NCBI RefSeq assembly: GCF_947241705.1
Contig: NC_079268.1
Location: forward strand, 620,001 to 684,000
DNA: 64,000 nucleotides
Direction of reading: 5' to 3'
Source of the DNA: Saccharomyces mikatae IFO 1815
Lineage: Eukaryota; Ascomycota; Saccharomycetes; Saccharomycetales; Saccharomycetaceae
In this document: positions 49,158 through 58,903 of the stretch, piece by piece
Layout of the letters: every line of letters begins with the position of its first letter
Position numbering within the stretch: position 1 is the stretch's first letter
Made by a program: the position numbers and the translations under genes
The notes under the pieces: generated by a model
What the model was told of the DNA's origin: nothing
Database searches by the model: none
The model's input: only the letters and a program-made list of their open reading frames with translations

Positions 49158-49348
49158 GCCGTAGGGAAATCTACCGGTGCTATCGTTCTCGTTTGGATGA
49201 TTTTCAGTATGGAAGAATTTGGATAGATCTTCACAACGCCATGATATATAAGAGACAGAGGTAGTAAGGTTTGAGACTGTGTTGGAATTATTACTGGCGC
49301 TCTATATCAAAACATAGTCAGTACGAACAACTAAAAAACAGCAGAACA

Positions 49349-50017
49349 ATGAGGTTTTTTCCGCTCCTTTCGCTGATTGGTGTTGCAGGCTACATTATGA
49401 ACGTGCTGTTCACTACTTGGTTGCCAACCAATTACATGTTTGATCCAAAAACTCTGAACGAAATATGTAACTCGGTCATCAGCAAACACAACGCAACAGA
49501 CAACAACTCCACTGAATATCTGCTACAAGATATCAGAGACGCACTTGCCTCTCATTACGGGGACGAATACATCAACAAGTACGTCAGAGAAGAATGGATT
49601 TTCAACAATGCGGGTGGGGCAATGGGCCAAATGATCATTCTACATGCATCTGTATCCGAGTATCTAATTATATTCGGCACGGCTGTTGGTACAGAAGGTC
49701 ACACCGGTGTTCACTTTGCCGATGACTACTTCACCATCTTACATGGTACGCAAATCGCGGCTTTGCCATATGCCACCGAAGCAGAAGTCTACACTCCTGG
49801 TATGACCCACCACTTGAAGAAGGGATACGCCAAACAATATAGCATGCCAGGTGGCTCCTTTGCCCTGGAACTGGCTCAAGGCTGGATCCCATGCATGTTG
49901 CCATTTGGGTTTTTGGACACTTTCTCCAGTACCCTTGATTTATATACTCTATATAGAACTGTCTACTTGACTGCTAGGGACATGGGTAAGAACTTATTGC
50001 AAAACGGAAAGTTCTAA
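49349..50017 (+). CDS. ERG2: Erg2, C-8 sterol isomerase
   Basis: 222 residues from the ATG at 49349 (MRFFPLLSL); earlier in-frame codons to 49271 lack an ATG. Moves the double bond from C8 to C7 (fecosterol to episterol) in ergosterol synthesis in the ER. Related to the mammalian sigma-1 receptor: amino-terminal membrane helix (about 4-25), a cupin-like barrel with [18 protein letters not shown] and [15 protein letters not shown], including acidic residues of the ligand site, and a carboxyl-terminal pair of membrane-associated helices. Residues 70-222 are nearly identical to S. cerevisiae; differences cluster at 50-60. Confidence 0.97.
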   Translation: MRFFPLLSLIGVAGYIMNVLFTTWLPTNYMFDPKTLNEICNSVISKHNATDNNSTEYLLQDIRDALASHYGDEYINKYVREEWIFNNAGGAMGQMIILHASVSEYLIIFGTAVGTEGHTGVHFADDYFTILHGTQIAALPYATEAEVYTPGMTHHLKKGYAKQYSMPGGSFALELAQGWIPCMLPFGFLDTFSSTLDLYTLYRTVYLTARDMGKNLLQNGKF

Positions 50018-50285
50018 ACTGCCCGACCTTACGCAAGCAGTCTTTTGATAGCTCATTATAATATAGCTTATTATTATTACTATTATAACCTCTATTGTTT
50101 ATTCAATTCATCTTTTTTATCACTGACAACGACTGAGTTATTCGGCATTTGCTTGAAGTGAAAAAGGCGACTTCCTTCTGGTGGACATAAAATCAATCTT
50201 CGATTCTTTGGGAGCGGTGTATGCGAATAAGTCATTTTAATTAGTGTTCAAAACAAGAAGAGACTACCGATATCCGACGTAAAAT

Positions 50286-51449
50286 ATGTCCGCACCAACT
50301 CCACTAGCAGAGGCCTCTCAAATTCCAACTATCCCGGCCCTTTCTCCCTTGACTGCGAAGCAATCCAAGGGAAATTTCTTCTCCTCAAACCCAATATCCA
50401 GCTTTGTCGTGGATACGTATAAGCAATTGCACTCTCATAGGCAATCTTTGGAGCTGGTCAACCCTGGTACTGTGGAAAATCTGAACAAAGAAGTCTCCCG
50501 TGACGTCTTTTTGTCTCAATATTTTTTCACCGGGCTAAGAGCAGACTTGAATAAGGCATTCTCCATGAATCCTGCCTTTCAAACTTCTCATACTTTCTCT
50601 ATTGGTTCTCAAGCTTTGCCTAAGTACGCATTCTCCGCATTGTTTGCGAATGACAACCTTTTTGCGCAAGGTAACATCGACAACGATTTATCTGTTTCTG
50701 GTAGGCTAAACTATGGTTGGGACAAGAAAAACATTTCGAAAGTCAACTTACAAATATCAGAAGGTCAACCAACAATGTGCCAATTGGAACAAGATTACCA
50801 AGCTTCCGACTTTTCTGTAAATTTAAAGACATTGAACCCTTCATTATCTGATAAGGGTGAATTCACAGGTGTCGCTGTTGCATCTTTCCTGCAAAGTGTT
50901 ACTCCTCAATTAGCTTTAGGTTTAGAAACTTTATACTCCAGAACTGACGGTAGTGCTCCAGGGGATGCTGGTGTTTCATACTTGACTCGTTACGTCTCCA
51001 AGAAGCAAGATTGGATTTTCTCGGGTCAGTTACAGGCCAACGGTGCTTTAATTGCATCACTATGGAGAAAAGTGGCACCAAATGTTGAAGCAGGTATCGA
51101 AACTACATTACAAGCTGGTATGGTCCCAATTACTGATCCATTGATGGGTACTCCAATTGGTATTCAACCTACTGTCGAAGGTTCTACTACTATTGGTGCC
51201 AAATACGAGTACAGACAATCTGTGTATCGTGGTACATTAGATTCTAATGGTAAAGTTGCATGCTTCTTAGAAAGAAAAGTTCTTCCAACCCTATCTGTTT
51301 TGTTTTGCGGTGAAATCGATCATTTCAAGAATGATACCAAGATAGGTTGCGGTTTGCAATTTGAAACCGCCGGTAACCAAGAATTACTAATGCTACAACA
51401 AGGCTTAGATGCCGATGGCAACCCATTGCAAGCTCTTCCTCAATTATGA
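50286..51449 (+). CDS. TOM40: Tom40, mitochondrial outer-membrane import channel
   Basis: 387 residues, identical in length to S. cerevisiae. Nineteen-stranded VDAC-like beta barrel forming the pore of the TOM complex; it has no hydrophobic helix and no cleavable signal, as expected. The disordered amino terminus (SAPTPLAEASQIPTIPALS) precedes an inner helix near 60-75 (IPSSFVVDTYKQL-like) and alternating amphipathic strands with turns rich in Gly and Asn. The terminal strand (KIGCGLQFETAGNQELLML) carries the beta-signal. Codon bias is strong. Essential gene. Confidence 0.97.
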   Translation: MSAPTPLAEASQIPTIPALSPLTAKQSKGNFFSSNPISSFVVDTYKQLHSHRQSLELVNPGTVENLNKEVSRDVFLSQYFFTGLRADLNKAFSMNPAFQTSHTFSIGSQALPKYAFSALFANDNLFAQGNIDNDLSVSGRLNYGWDKKNISKVNLQISEGQPTMCQLEQDYQASDFSVNLKTLNPSLSDKGEFTGVAVASFLQSVTPQLALGLETLYSRTDGSAPGDAGVSYLTRYVSKKQDWIFSGQLQANGALIASLWRKVAPNVEAGIETTLQAGMVPITDPLMGTPIGIQPTVEGSTTIGAKYEYRQSVYRGTLDSNGKVACFLERKVLPTLSVLFCGEIDHFKNDTKIGCGLQFETAGNQELLMLQQGLDADGNPLQALPQL

Positions 51450-51858
51450 AGTTCCTCCTTTCGGTTTTTCGAGGTTGAATCGATAATTCATTATTTTTTC
51501 ATCTTTCCTCTTTGTTTTTTTATTATTTTTTGTACCGATTTCCCCCTCTACCTTACACTCCCACATTCTCTTTGTTTTTGTTTTAATATAAATAATTGTG
51601 TATATACGTGGGCACCAAGTTAAGGGAGAATTCCTTGTTTATAGTTATGATCCGTCTCATATCCTTTATTGTTACTTTTACGAGTGGTCCAAGGTAAAGG
51701 CAAGAGATTAAAATTGCAAAGATATTAGATTTGTTTCTCTACAAAAAATGAAAATTATATCAATAGATTAAATGTCCCAGCCATTCATATTTATGTCGTA
51801 TAATTTTTCACGTTAATTTTAAATACTTCAATTTATGCAGTTGTGTTTGAATTGCGAT
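51450..51858. other. TOM40-INP1 convergent 3' region
   Basis: 409 bp, T-rich with runs around 51495-51530 and 51575-51590, consistent with two 3' ends. No gene recognised. Confidence 0.5.
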
Positions 51859-53091
51859 TCAAAAATCACCAAATCCAGACATGGACCTTCTCTCTAACCT
51901 TCTATGCCTATCCAGCAAATATACAGAGGTGTCGATAAACGAATATGAACTATATCTTTTGTTTTGCTGTTTCAAATGAGTACTTGGGGCCATTATTGGA
52001 ATGTTCAACACAGGAGCGGTTCGCCTGATAGCATTTTTGAATGCTTCATTGACTGAAACTGATACGGTATTGGTAGAGCCACTGAGACAGAGAAATTGTC
52101 CACACAGATCTGAATAAGTATTGGATATAGCCGAGAGGCTATTTTCTGCACTATCGTGTTCATCTTCCTCATCCAGCAAGTAATTTAGGTCATCATCATC
52201 ACTATCACATATTTCAGTATTAGGGGACTCTATATTTAAAGTATGAGAAACTGTAAACTTATCGCTTAAGGACTCATTGTTCCCTATAGTAGCTTCTTCA
52301 TTAATATGGGAAAATTGGCAAATTTTGCTAATGACATTTTCAAAAGCTTTCGCACTTTTTTCGAGCTCTGATCGAGTTTGACTAGTTAAAGGCAAAAACT
52401 CGATTTCCCAGTATCTTTCTGGATTATAAAAGCTGATAAAATATTTGAAGCCTGCCCCATTCAGCCGTGTTATTTGTAATTTGGGCAATACTGGATGAAC
52501 AATATCGCCGTGCCTTCCTATTGATAAATAATTTACTACATGTCCACCATGACTACTGGCTTTACTAGGTTTCTGATCAGGTACCATATTTTCCTTCAAC
52601 TTATCAAACCCTGTATATATCTGATATATTTCAATCGGACCTTTTGCCATTAAAGATGTAGGTTTTAACTTAATAGTGTTTTGACTATCTTGACTTTGTG
52701 TATCAATCAAAGAGGCTCTACTAGCTTCAGCGGCATTATATGTGGACATTTGAGAGCTTTTACGAACATGACTGTTGCTATTTGAAACATCGTTGTGAAT
52801 GGGGACGAATGAATTCATGACCTGAACATTGCTGTACGTAAATAAGGAATACTTTTGCGTTGATATTCTTTTCCCTTGTGTTCCAGATTTCTTCGAGGAC
52901 GTAACACTATTTTTTGTTTTCAAGGGCTTAGTTGTATCATTGGAGAGTTGCGTTGCATTCTGTTTTAACTTCTTATTATTAGTAAGTTTAAGTGATTGTT
53001 TCAAAGACTGAAATGTCGACTGGGATTTCTTTTCTTGCTTTGATGTAGATCTCAAGCTATTTTTCTTTGTTTCTCCCTTGGACAAAACCAT
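51859..53091 (-). CDS. INP1: Inp1, peroxisome retention factor
   Basis: 410 residues from the ATG at 53091 (MVLSKGETKKN); S. cerevisiae Inp1 has 420. It tethers peroxisomes to the mother cortex, bridging Pex3 and the plasma membrane. The first 110 residues are strongly basic and disordered (KKSQSTFQSLKQSLKL), the part that binds membrane lipids. About residues 145-260 form a PH-like fold (PIEIYQIYTGFDKL, VLPKLQITRLNG, FKYFISFYNPERYWEIEFL). An acidic stretch (SDDDDLNYLLDEEDEHD) and a conserved carboxyl-terminal Pex3-binding part follow. Upstream frame starts only with GTG. Confidence 0.93.
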   Translation of the reverse strand: MVLSKGETKKNSLRSTSKQEKKSQSTFQSLKQSLKLTNNKKLKQNATQLSNDTTKPLKTKNSVTSSKKSGTQGKRISTQKYSLFTYSNVQVMNSFVPIHNDVSNSNSHVRKSSQMSTYNAAEASRASLIDTQSQDSQNTIKLKPTSLMAKGPIEIYQIYTGFDKLKENMVPDQKPSKASSHGGHVVNYLSIGRHGDIVHPVLPKLQITRLNGAGFKYFISFYNPERYWEIEFLPLTSQTRSELEKSAKAFENVISKICQFSHINEEATIGNNESLSDKFTVSHTLNIESPNTEICDSDDDDLNYLLDEEDEHDSAENSLSAISNTYSDLCGQFLCLSGSTNTVSVSVNEAFKNAIRRTAPVLNIPIMAPSTHLKQQNKRYSSYSFIDTSVYLLDRHRRLERRSMSGFGDF

Positions 53092-53651
53092 GCCTGTTGG
53101 TTTAATTACCCTAAGAGTTATTAGATCAACAATCACAACCTTGTTGTCCTCAGAGCTGAAGGGATACCCCTCTCCACTTCATAACGAGGTAGTGCACTGT
53201 TTGATATATATTGCTCTTTTTGTTTACATCTTCGTCCCTCGTGACATGTATAGATATTGAAATATTAATGAATATAGCGCATGATGTATGGAAAATATTC
53301 AATTATAAAACTGCCTAATAAATATGAAGATTCTAACGGTGTTAATTGGAAATATCTTTTAAATTGTCTATATCACATATTCCAGTATACATAAGTAAGA
53401 AAACGTTTAAAGAAAACGAATAGAAAAAAAAATAAAACACAAAAGATAACAGTTTCTTTGTTCTTGACATTCATAAAAATGCATTATAATATTGTTTGCA
53501 TGGGGTAATACTTGTATTATTAAAAGAAAGGAACAAATATTCATTGTTCAGAAGCTTAGAGATAAAAAAAAGAATTATAGACACAAAAGAAAAAGCATGG
53601 GTTAACATTAATTGACATTAATAATAGAAAGTGCGAGAAAAGGGTATTCTC
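53092..53651. other. PFK2-INP1 intergenic
   Basis: 560 bp between two minus-strand genes, very AT-rich (A-runs near 53425 and 53560). Must hold the INP1 promoter and PFK2 3' end. No distinct motif claimed. Confidence 0.5.
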
Positions 53652-56531
53652 TTAATCAACTCTCTTTCTACCAACCAAATGGTCAGCGATGAGCCTGGTA
53701 GCTTGCCAGTGGATGACCTTTGGCATTCTCATGGAAACTTCTGTTTCATAGTCATACAATTGTCTAATGGAGTTGTAAACAACGTGAGAACCCTTAACAC
53801 CGACGACAGCAGCAGTGTCTGATATGATCTTGTCATCAGCATTGAAATTTTCTTCGGCAGCACGAGCTTCAGCAATGGCAGCTTGGTTGTCTTCGATGAA
53901 ACCAACAGCTTTAATGGCCATCCTAGTAGCTCTGGTTCTATCGATTGGAGATGGCAAACCACCTTGTTGTACATGGCCTGGATAAGCTGGCTTAGCATCA
54001 AATCTACCATCAGCCTCAGCAGTAATAACGTCCGCCAATTTAGTGGCTGATAAAGCCTTGGATGCGTTTGTGCTCTTCAAAATTAGTTTACCAAATCTAC
54101 CTCTACCTTCAGCCTTTTCGAAAGATTGAGCTAAGTACTCAATATCTTCAGATAACTGTTCTAATGAAATACCTTCTTCTGGGACATAAGAGACTTGAGC
54201 ACCAACAGCCAAAGATGCGTAAGTAGCCAAATAACCGGAGTTACCACCTTGACAATCGACAACGAAAGCTCTACCTCTGGTGGACGAAGCGGATTGCTTA
54301 ACAACGTCACAGTATTCCATCAAAGCATTCAAAGCGGTATCAGAACCCAAAGAGTATTCGGTACCTGGAACGTTGTTAGACAAAGTAGCAGGTATCAAGA
54401 CCATTGGAATTCTGAAAGCTGGATAACTTTCTCTTGCTCTTTCTAGTTGATGTAAAGATTCAAAAGCTTCGAAACCACCAACGATGATCAAACCATCAAA
54501 TTCGTATTTTTGGAAATAGTAAGCAATCATACCTAGATCAGCTTCTTCTGGGGTGACTCTATTGGTACCAATTTCAGAACCACCACGAGATTGCCATCCT
54601 AACATATCCTTCCAGTTCAAAGAACGAACACTCTCGTGTCTTGCCAAACCGGACCAACCATTGTAGATGGCATATGGTCTGTGACCTTGAGACATACAGT
54701 AAGTAGCCATTGAGTAAACTGCAGAGTTGATACCGCCTGCTGGAGCACCAACATTGACAATGGCGATCTTCAATCTCTTGTCCTTTGGTAGCTTTGGTTC
54801 GTTGTGGTCAGCAGAATTGATTGCCATGAAATTGTTGAGATGTTCAATGAACTCAGTGTCTCTCAGAGACATTGCTCTCTTGAAATCCTTAGCTTGAATA
54901 GCTTCCGCAACAGCTTTGGTCAACTTGACAGATTCCATTAATGGTTTACGAACAATTTTGTTCTCATTAACGGCAATTAATGGAGATGGTGTGTCTGGAG
55001 TAGATTCCAAAACGGCATTAACGGCTTCAAGACCTTGTAAAGTAGCCAAGATACGGTCGTAAGCAACAGCAGTACCACCTCTTTGAACATGGCCCAGAGT
55101 AGTGATTCTTGTATCTAAACCTAATCTGTCAACAAGAACTTTATGAACGTCACTTGGAGAAATTGGAGTCAAATCAGCAGCAATGGCACCCTCAGCAACA
55201 ACAACGATCGTGGTTCTCTTACCCCTTGATCTGTGCTTCGAGACAATGTCACACATTTGGTCCTGCCATTCACTGGAAGTGGCAGGCTTTTCTGGAATAA
55301 AAATATAGTCAGCGGAAGTGGCAATACCAGCCAACAGAGCTAACCAACCACAGTTTCTACCCATAACCTCAACAACAAATGCTCTTGAGTGAGAGTTGGC
55401 AGTGGCCTCAACGTAGTCTATAGCCTTACAGATTCTGTCCAAAGCGGAATAAGCACCAATGGTAGCATCTGTGGTAGACATATCATTATCAATAGAACCC
55501 ACAGTACCACAAATGTTCAAATGCTTCATTCTTTCATATTGTTCCTTAGAGATTCTGTCTGTCTTCAACAATTCTTCGATCAAAGAAGGCCATTCGGATC
55601 TAAATAGATCGGCACCGGTTAAAGAACCGTCACCACCACAAACAATCAAAGCATCGACACCAGCTTCAATTAAATGTTGAGCTCCTAACAATCTACCTTC
55701 CCGCTTCTTAAATTCCATGCAACGAGCGGTACCAATGTTGGTACCACCTTCTGCAGACCAACCACGAACATCTTCCCAGTGAAATTCCTTGATGTACTCT
55801 GGACCACCACGGACCAAACCTTCGTAACCTTCCATGACGACAAAGGCACGACATCCCTTGAAAATAGCCGAACGCACAATCGCCCTAACGTTAGAGTTCA
55901 TACCTGGAGCATCACCACCAGAAGTCATGACGGCAATGGCCTTTTGAGGCTTGTTTGATGGCTTTGGTAAAGATGGATAAGTGTCGCTAGTTTTCATACG
56001 ATAAGCCAAGTCAGTGTAAGAATGAACTTTAGATGACAGACCGGATTTAGCAGCTGTTTCTGGTGCAGGTGGTGGAGTTGGCTTGGTGGAAACTGCGTTC
56101 TTAGTAGAAGTGACACCCACCACGTTACCCAATGGGTCCAATGTGTACAATTGCATTGGGAAAAGTTCTGTTGGGTAACCTTGAAGAGGAGCGTTCATAG
56201 CGTTAAGAGTGTCTTTGACTGCTAAGATGTCCGAGGTGTTAAATACCAACGATTGGGAGGCATGGGATCTCCAGTCCTGAGACTTGGTGATACTGTTCAG
56301 TTCCTTTAGATGAACTTCAACATTTTTATTGGTTTTTTCATCCGGACGCAGAAGAACCTTCAAAGAGATGGAATCGTTAGACAATAAAGTAGAGTTTTCA
56401 TCTGGAGAAGAACGATTTTCCAATGACAAAAACTTGGTGTAAAAATCTATGGCAGCTTTATAAGATTGAACGGAATATGCAGTGACGGTACAATAAGAAG
56501 TACCATTCACAAAAGGAGTAGTAACAGTCAT
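53652..56531 (-). CDS. PFK2: Pfk2, phosphofructokinase beta subunit
   Basis: 959 residues, as in S. cerevisiae. Part of the hetero-octameric, ATP- and fructose-2,6-bisphosphate-regulated enzyme making fructose-1,6-bisphosphate. A fungal amino-terminal domain (about 1-190, glyoxalase-like) precedes two PFK halves from gene duplication: the catalytic half with IAVMTSGGDAPGMNSNVRA, VCGGDGSLTGADLF and the active-site loop GTVGSIDNDM; and the regulatory half with KIAIVNVGAPAGGINSA, which keeps the fold but has lost catalytic residues. Codon bias is very strong. Its promoter is in the adjacent 1.07-kb region. Confidence 0.97.
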   Translation of the reverse strand: MTVTTPFVNGTSYCTVTAYSVQSYKAAIDFYTKFLSLENRSSPDENSTLLSNDSISLKVLLRPDEKTNKNVEVHLKELNSITKSQDWRSHASQSLVFNTSDILAVKDTLNAMNAPLQGYPTELFPMQLYTLDPLGNVVGVTSTKNAVSTKPTPPPAPETAAKSGLSSKVHSYTDLAYRMKTSDTYPSLPKPSNKPQKAIAVMTSGGDAPGMNSNVRAIVRSAIFKGCRAFVVMEGYEGLVRGGPEYIKEFHWEDVRGWSAEGGTNIGTARCMEFKKREGRLLGAQHLIEAGVDALIVCGGDGSLTGADLFRSEWPSLIEELLKTDRISKEQYERMKHLNICGTVGSIDNDMSTTDATIGAYSALDRICKAIDYVEATANSHSRAFVVEVMGRNCGWLALLAGIATSADYIFIPEKPATSSEWQDQMCDIVSKHRSRGKRTTIVVVAEGAIAADLTPISPSDVHKVLVDRLGLDTRITTLGHVQRGGTAVAYDRILATLQGLEAVNAVLESTPDTPSPLIAVNENKIVRKPLMESVKLTKAVAEAIQAKDFKRAMSLRDTEFIEHLNNFMAINSADHNEPKLPKDKRLKIAIVNVGAPAGGINSAVYSMATYCMSQGHRPYAIYNGWSGLARHESVRSLNWKDMLGWQSRGGSEIGTNRVTPEEADLGMIAYYFQKYEFDGLIIVGGFEAFESLHQLERARESYPAFRIPMVLIPATLSNNVPGTEYSLGSDTALNALMEYCDVVKQSASSTRGRAFVVDCQGGNSGYLATYASLAVGAQVSYVPEEGISLEQLSEDIEYLAQSFEKAEGRGRFGKLILKSTNASKALSATKLADVITAEADGRFDAKPAYPGHVQQGGLPSPIDRTRATRMAIKAVGFIEDNQAAIAEARAAEENFNADDKIISDTAAVVGVKGSHVVYNSIRQLYDYETEVSMRMPKVIHWQATRLIADHLVGRKRVD

Positions 56532-57605
56532 TGCGTATGGTTATTTCTTGCCCAATGCTAAACTAGTCTCTAAATCTAGTTCTATTGTTGGAATGAAATA
56601 GATGAAAAGGTTTTTAAAGCAGAAAGAAGGAAAAAAAAAAAAAAAGAATTCTTTTTCTTTATGAAACTGAAGATAAGAACCTTTTAAGCAAGGAAGTGAT
56701 AAATAGACGACAAAAGAAGAAAAATATTATTGTTTTATAAAATGCGAGTAGGAAAAATAAGAATGAGACCGGATAAAAAATAGCAGGAAAAAAACAACAA
56801 CATGAAGCGAGAGACTTCATTGCGATGTAATAAATGAACAGTGGATAAAAGGCCGAATAGAATAAAAGGCCGATTTAACGTGCCAAACAAGAGATGACAT
56901 ACTGATCAAACCGATCAACTCTATATCTTTTTCTTTCCTGATCTTGAACTACCGTCATAACGTTATACGTAGGAAAAAAAAAACCGCAATCACGTAACTC
57001 TAGCTTCCACTATTCGGCTCTTGGGCTACCAGAATCCAGATGTACGGGTGGATTCTCGCGGAACGAAGAATTATATAAAAAAGTGGAAGCTGGATAAGAA
57101 TTCATTACCCTAGGCATTGTTTCGTATTCAGTGACTCCGGTTTATTTTATTTCCAATCCCCTTGCCTCTTTTACCCCGGATTTGTATCCAACTCTATCTC
57201 AATCTTTGTTTCCCTCCAGCGTGGAGATGGTAATTGCTAGCGGTAAGGTTAGTGTTGCAAAGAGGGGGGAGTATGCAAGACTGGCTGAAACGAGCGATGA
57301 TACGATGAATCAAATCATTGAGGAACGGCTGCGGATAATCTTCACACCCACAGTTTTCATGCAATAGGTTACTATATAGGTGTAGTATTTGCATCTGTGT
57401 AGATAAAGGTACTTGTAATGCCAGTCTTGAGCGTGAGCGTTTACGGCTTTTTTTTTTTCCCTTAGGTTCTTTCACGCTGTTTAGTTAAGATTAACGTTGA
57501 TTAACTTAACGAACAACTGTATACAGTAGCATAGCTTTTTAGACTATATTTATGCATATTGTCAGATCTTTCGCCCTAAAATAAAGAAGACGATAAAATA
57601 CAAAC
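56532..57605. other. PFK2-YMR206W divergent intergenic
   Basis: 1.07 kb. A-rich tract at 56630-56645 in the probable PFK2 leader. The glycolytic-type element cluster at 57004-57089 is listed separately. Frames within it begin with non-ATG codons and look non-coding; T-run at 57449-57459. Confidence 0.5.
57004..57089. promoter_or_regulatory. Rap1/Gcr1-type cluster with TATA in the PFK2-YMR206W gap
   Basis: Gcr1 CT-box CTTCC at 57004-57008, a good Rap1 site on the minus strand at 57040-57051 (CCACCCGTACAT), a second CT-box reversed (GGAAG) at 57085-57089, and TATATAAAA at 57072-57080 reading away from PFK2. Rap1 plus Gcr1 drives glycolytic genes, so PFK2, 470 bp away, is the expected client. 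Confidence 0.65.
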
Positions 57606-58547
57606 ATGTTGAGTACGAGTAGCAACAGACCAATATCTGCGCATCTAACCATCCATTACAAACCTATTCAGGAGGAGGAGGAGAATGAGATGAGAAGCGG
57701 AACCAGGGGAGGCAAGCATCATGATGACTATCTTCCGGAGAGAAACAGGTCTCCTACCCCTAACAAGAAACATGAGTTTATTAGAACGGTGCTCAATATC
57801 AACGACAACGATAGCGGACTTTCAGAGTCCTGCTCGCCAAGAAAGGAGTTGCCTAATGGGGGGGCCGGGAACGCAGACCTACTTGGAGACTTCATTTCTA
57901 AAAGACAGCAGAGACTGTCTAATTCAATGAATATATACGATCTTTACCAATGTGTGCACAATCTGTCTCCTAACAGCAATAACCATCAGTTCATAGCCAG
58001 AAGATTCAGCGAGTCTCATATTCCCTCCTTGCATCATCGTCAGCAGCAACAATCAACAAGGGCGAAAAACTTTGTACAGTCTCCCAAGGATATCCAAAGG
58101 ATCGCTTCATACGCGGCAGATTCCGACCAAAGAGTCATGTATTTACCAAACTATCACCAGTCTGCTCCCTCCACGGCCCTATCAGTAGCGGAACAGAGAG
58201 CGGCTAAACCAAGAAAACTCCCAAACAACGACAGCACAGAAAAATACATACTACAACTGGAACTCTCGTCGTGCGGCTCCCAGCCAATATCACCAAAGAC
58301 TCAGTCGGAATTCCGTCCTTCCTGCTCTTCTTCCAACTGCTCGTCATCTTCGTCATCATCTGTATCTTCATCTGTCTCTGTCTCAGATCCGAATAACATA
58401 ACAGCTTATGAAACGCATAATGTCCGCCCCCAGTTCCCTAATGACCAGCCTCTAGACATTTCCAGTCCTTGTACAAGACACCATCATAGAAGGAACTCCA
58501 TTGCTGTAAAATTTGACAAGGCTTTGTATAAAAAAACGACAAGATAG
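57606..58547 (+). CDS. YMR206W: YMR206W, protein of unknown function
   Basis: 313 residues, as in S. cerevisiae. No known domain; basic and very Ser-rich, including a pure Ser/Cys run near residues 238-258 encoded by TCn repeats. Conserved islands: ERNRSPTPNKKHEFIRTVLN at about 46-65, NMNIYDLYQCVHNLSP, ARRFSESHIPSLHH and the end HRRNSIAVKFDKALYKK. RSxS-type phosphorylation sites (RRFSES, RRNSIA) resemble PKA/AGC kinase targets with possible 14-3-3 binding. The duplicate is YNR014W, next to the ACC1 duplicate of HFA1. Function not known. Confidence 0.88.
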   Translation: MLSTSSNRPISAHLTIHYKPIQEEEENEMRSGTRGGKHHDDYLPERNRSPTPNKKHEFIRTVLNINDNDSGLSESCSPRKELPNGGAGNADLLGDFISKRQQRLSNSMNIYDLYQCVHNLSPNSNNHQFIARRFSESHIPSLHHRQQQQSTRAKNFVQSPKDIQRIASYAADSDQRVMYLPNYHQSAPSTALSVAEQRAAKPRKLPNNDSTEKYILQLELSSCGSQPISPKTQSEFRPSCSSSNCSSSSSSSVSSSVSVSDPNNITAYETHNVRPQFPNDQPLDISSPCTRHHHRRNSIAVKFDKALYKKTTR

Positions 58548-58903
58548 TTGGTTAGGACGCCCAAACTAGGTACGCCTACCATTGAAAAAAAAATTCTTAC
58601 GACTTCACGAATACTTCCCCTCTTGCCTCTATTCTTTTTTGCCCTTTAACAGTTGTTGCTTTCATATTTACACACATACCCTCGCAAACACATAGACGAA
58701 AGTCACGTGCTAATATACGTGAACATTTACATATATATATATATATGTATGTATATATAAGTTATGTTTTTTTTATCAGAGTGATATTGTTGCATTTTTT
58801 CAACCTCCTTTCATTTTTGATTTATATACATACATGTGGATAATAAAAGATTGTTTGGAAGCGTGAAATGTGAGGCCATTTGATTCACTTACCAATGTAC
58901 AAA
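58548..58903. other. YMR206W-HFA1 convergent 3' region
   Basis: 356 bp with an (AT)n/TATG microsatellite at about 58731-58759 and a T-run near 58766. Typical of two yeast 3' ends. No gene seen. Confidence 0.55.

Noticed and set aside
49120-49200. Possible tRNA gene on the minus strand around the GGTTCGACTCT box
   Set aside because: Only the B box is present; no A box, anticodon arm or 7-bp acceptor stem can be drawn. Treated as an ETC (TFIIIC) site.
49281-49290. TGTTGGAATT resembles the first bases of a Ty1/Ty2 delta LTR
   Set aside because: The match ends after about nine bases and no other part of an LTR follows. Same for TTGTTGGAATG near 56587.
57131-57367. 78-codon open frame downstream of the Rap1/TATA cluster
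   Set aside because: Begins with GTG, has no conserved features that I know and is better read as leader or spacer.
58731-58759. AT/TATG microsatellite considered as a mobile-element end
   Set aside because: Simple repeat typical of yeast 3' regions; no flanking duplication or element sequence.
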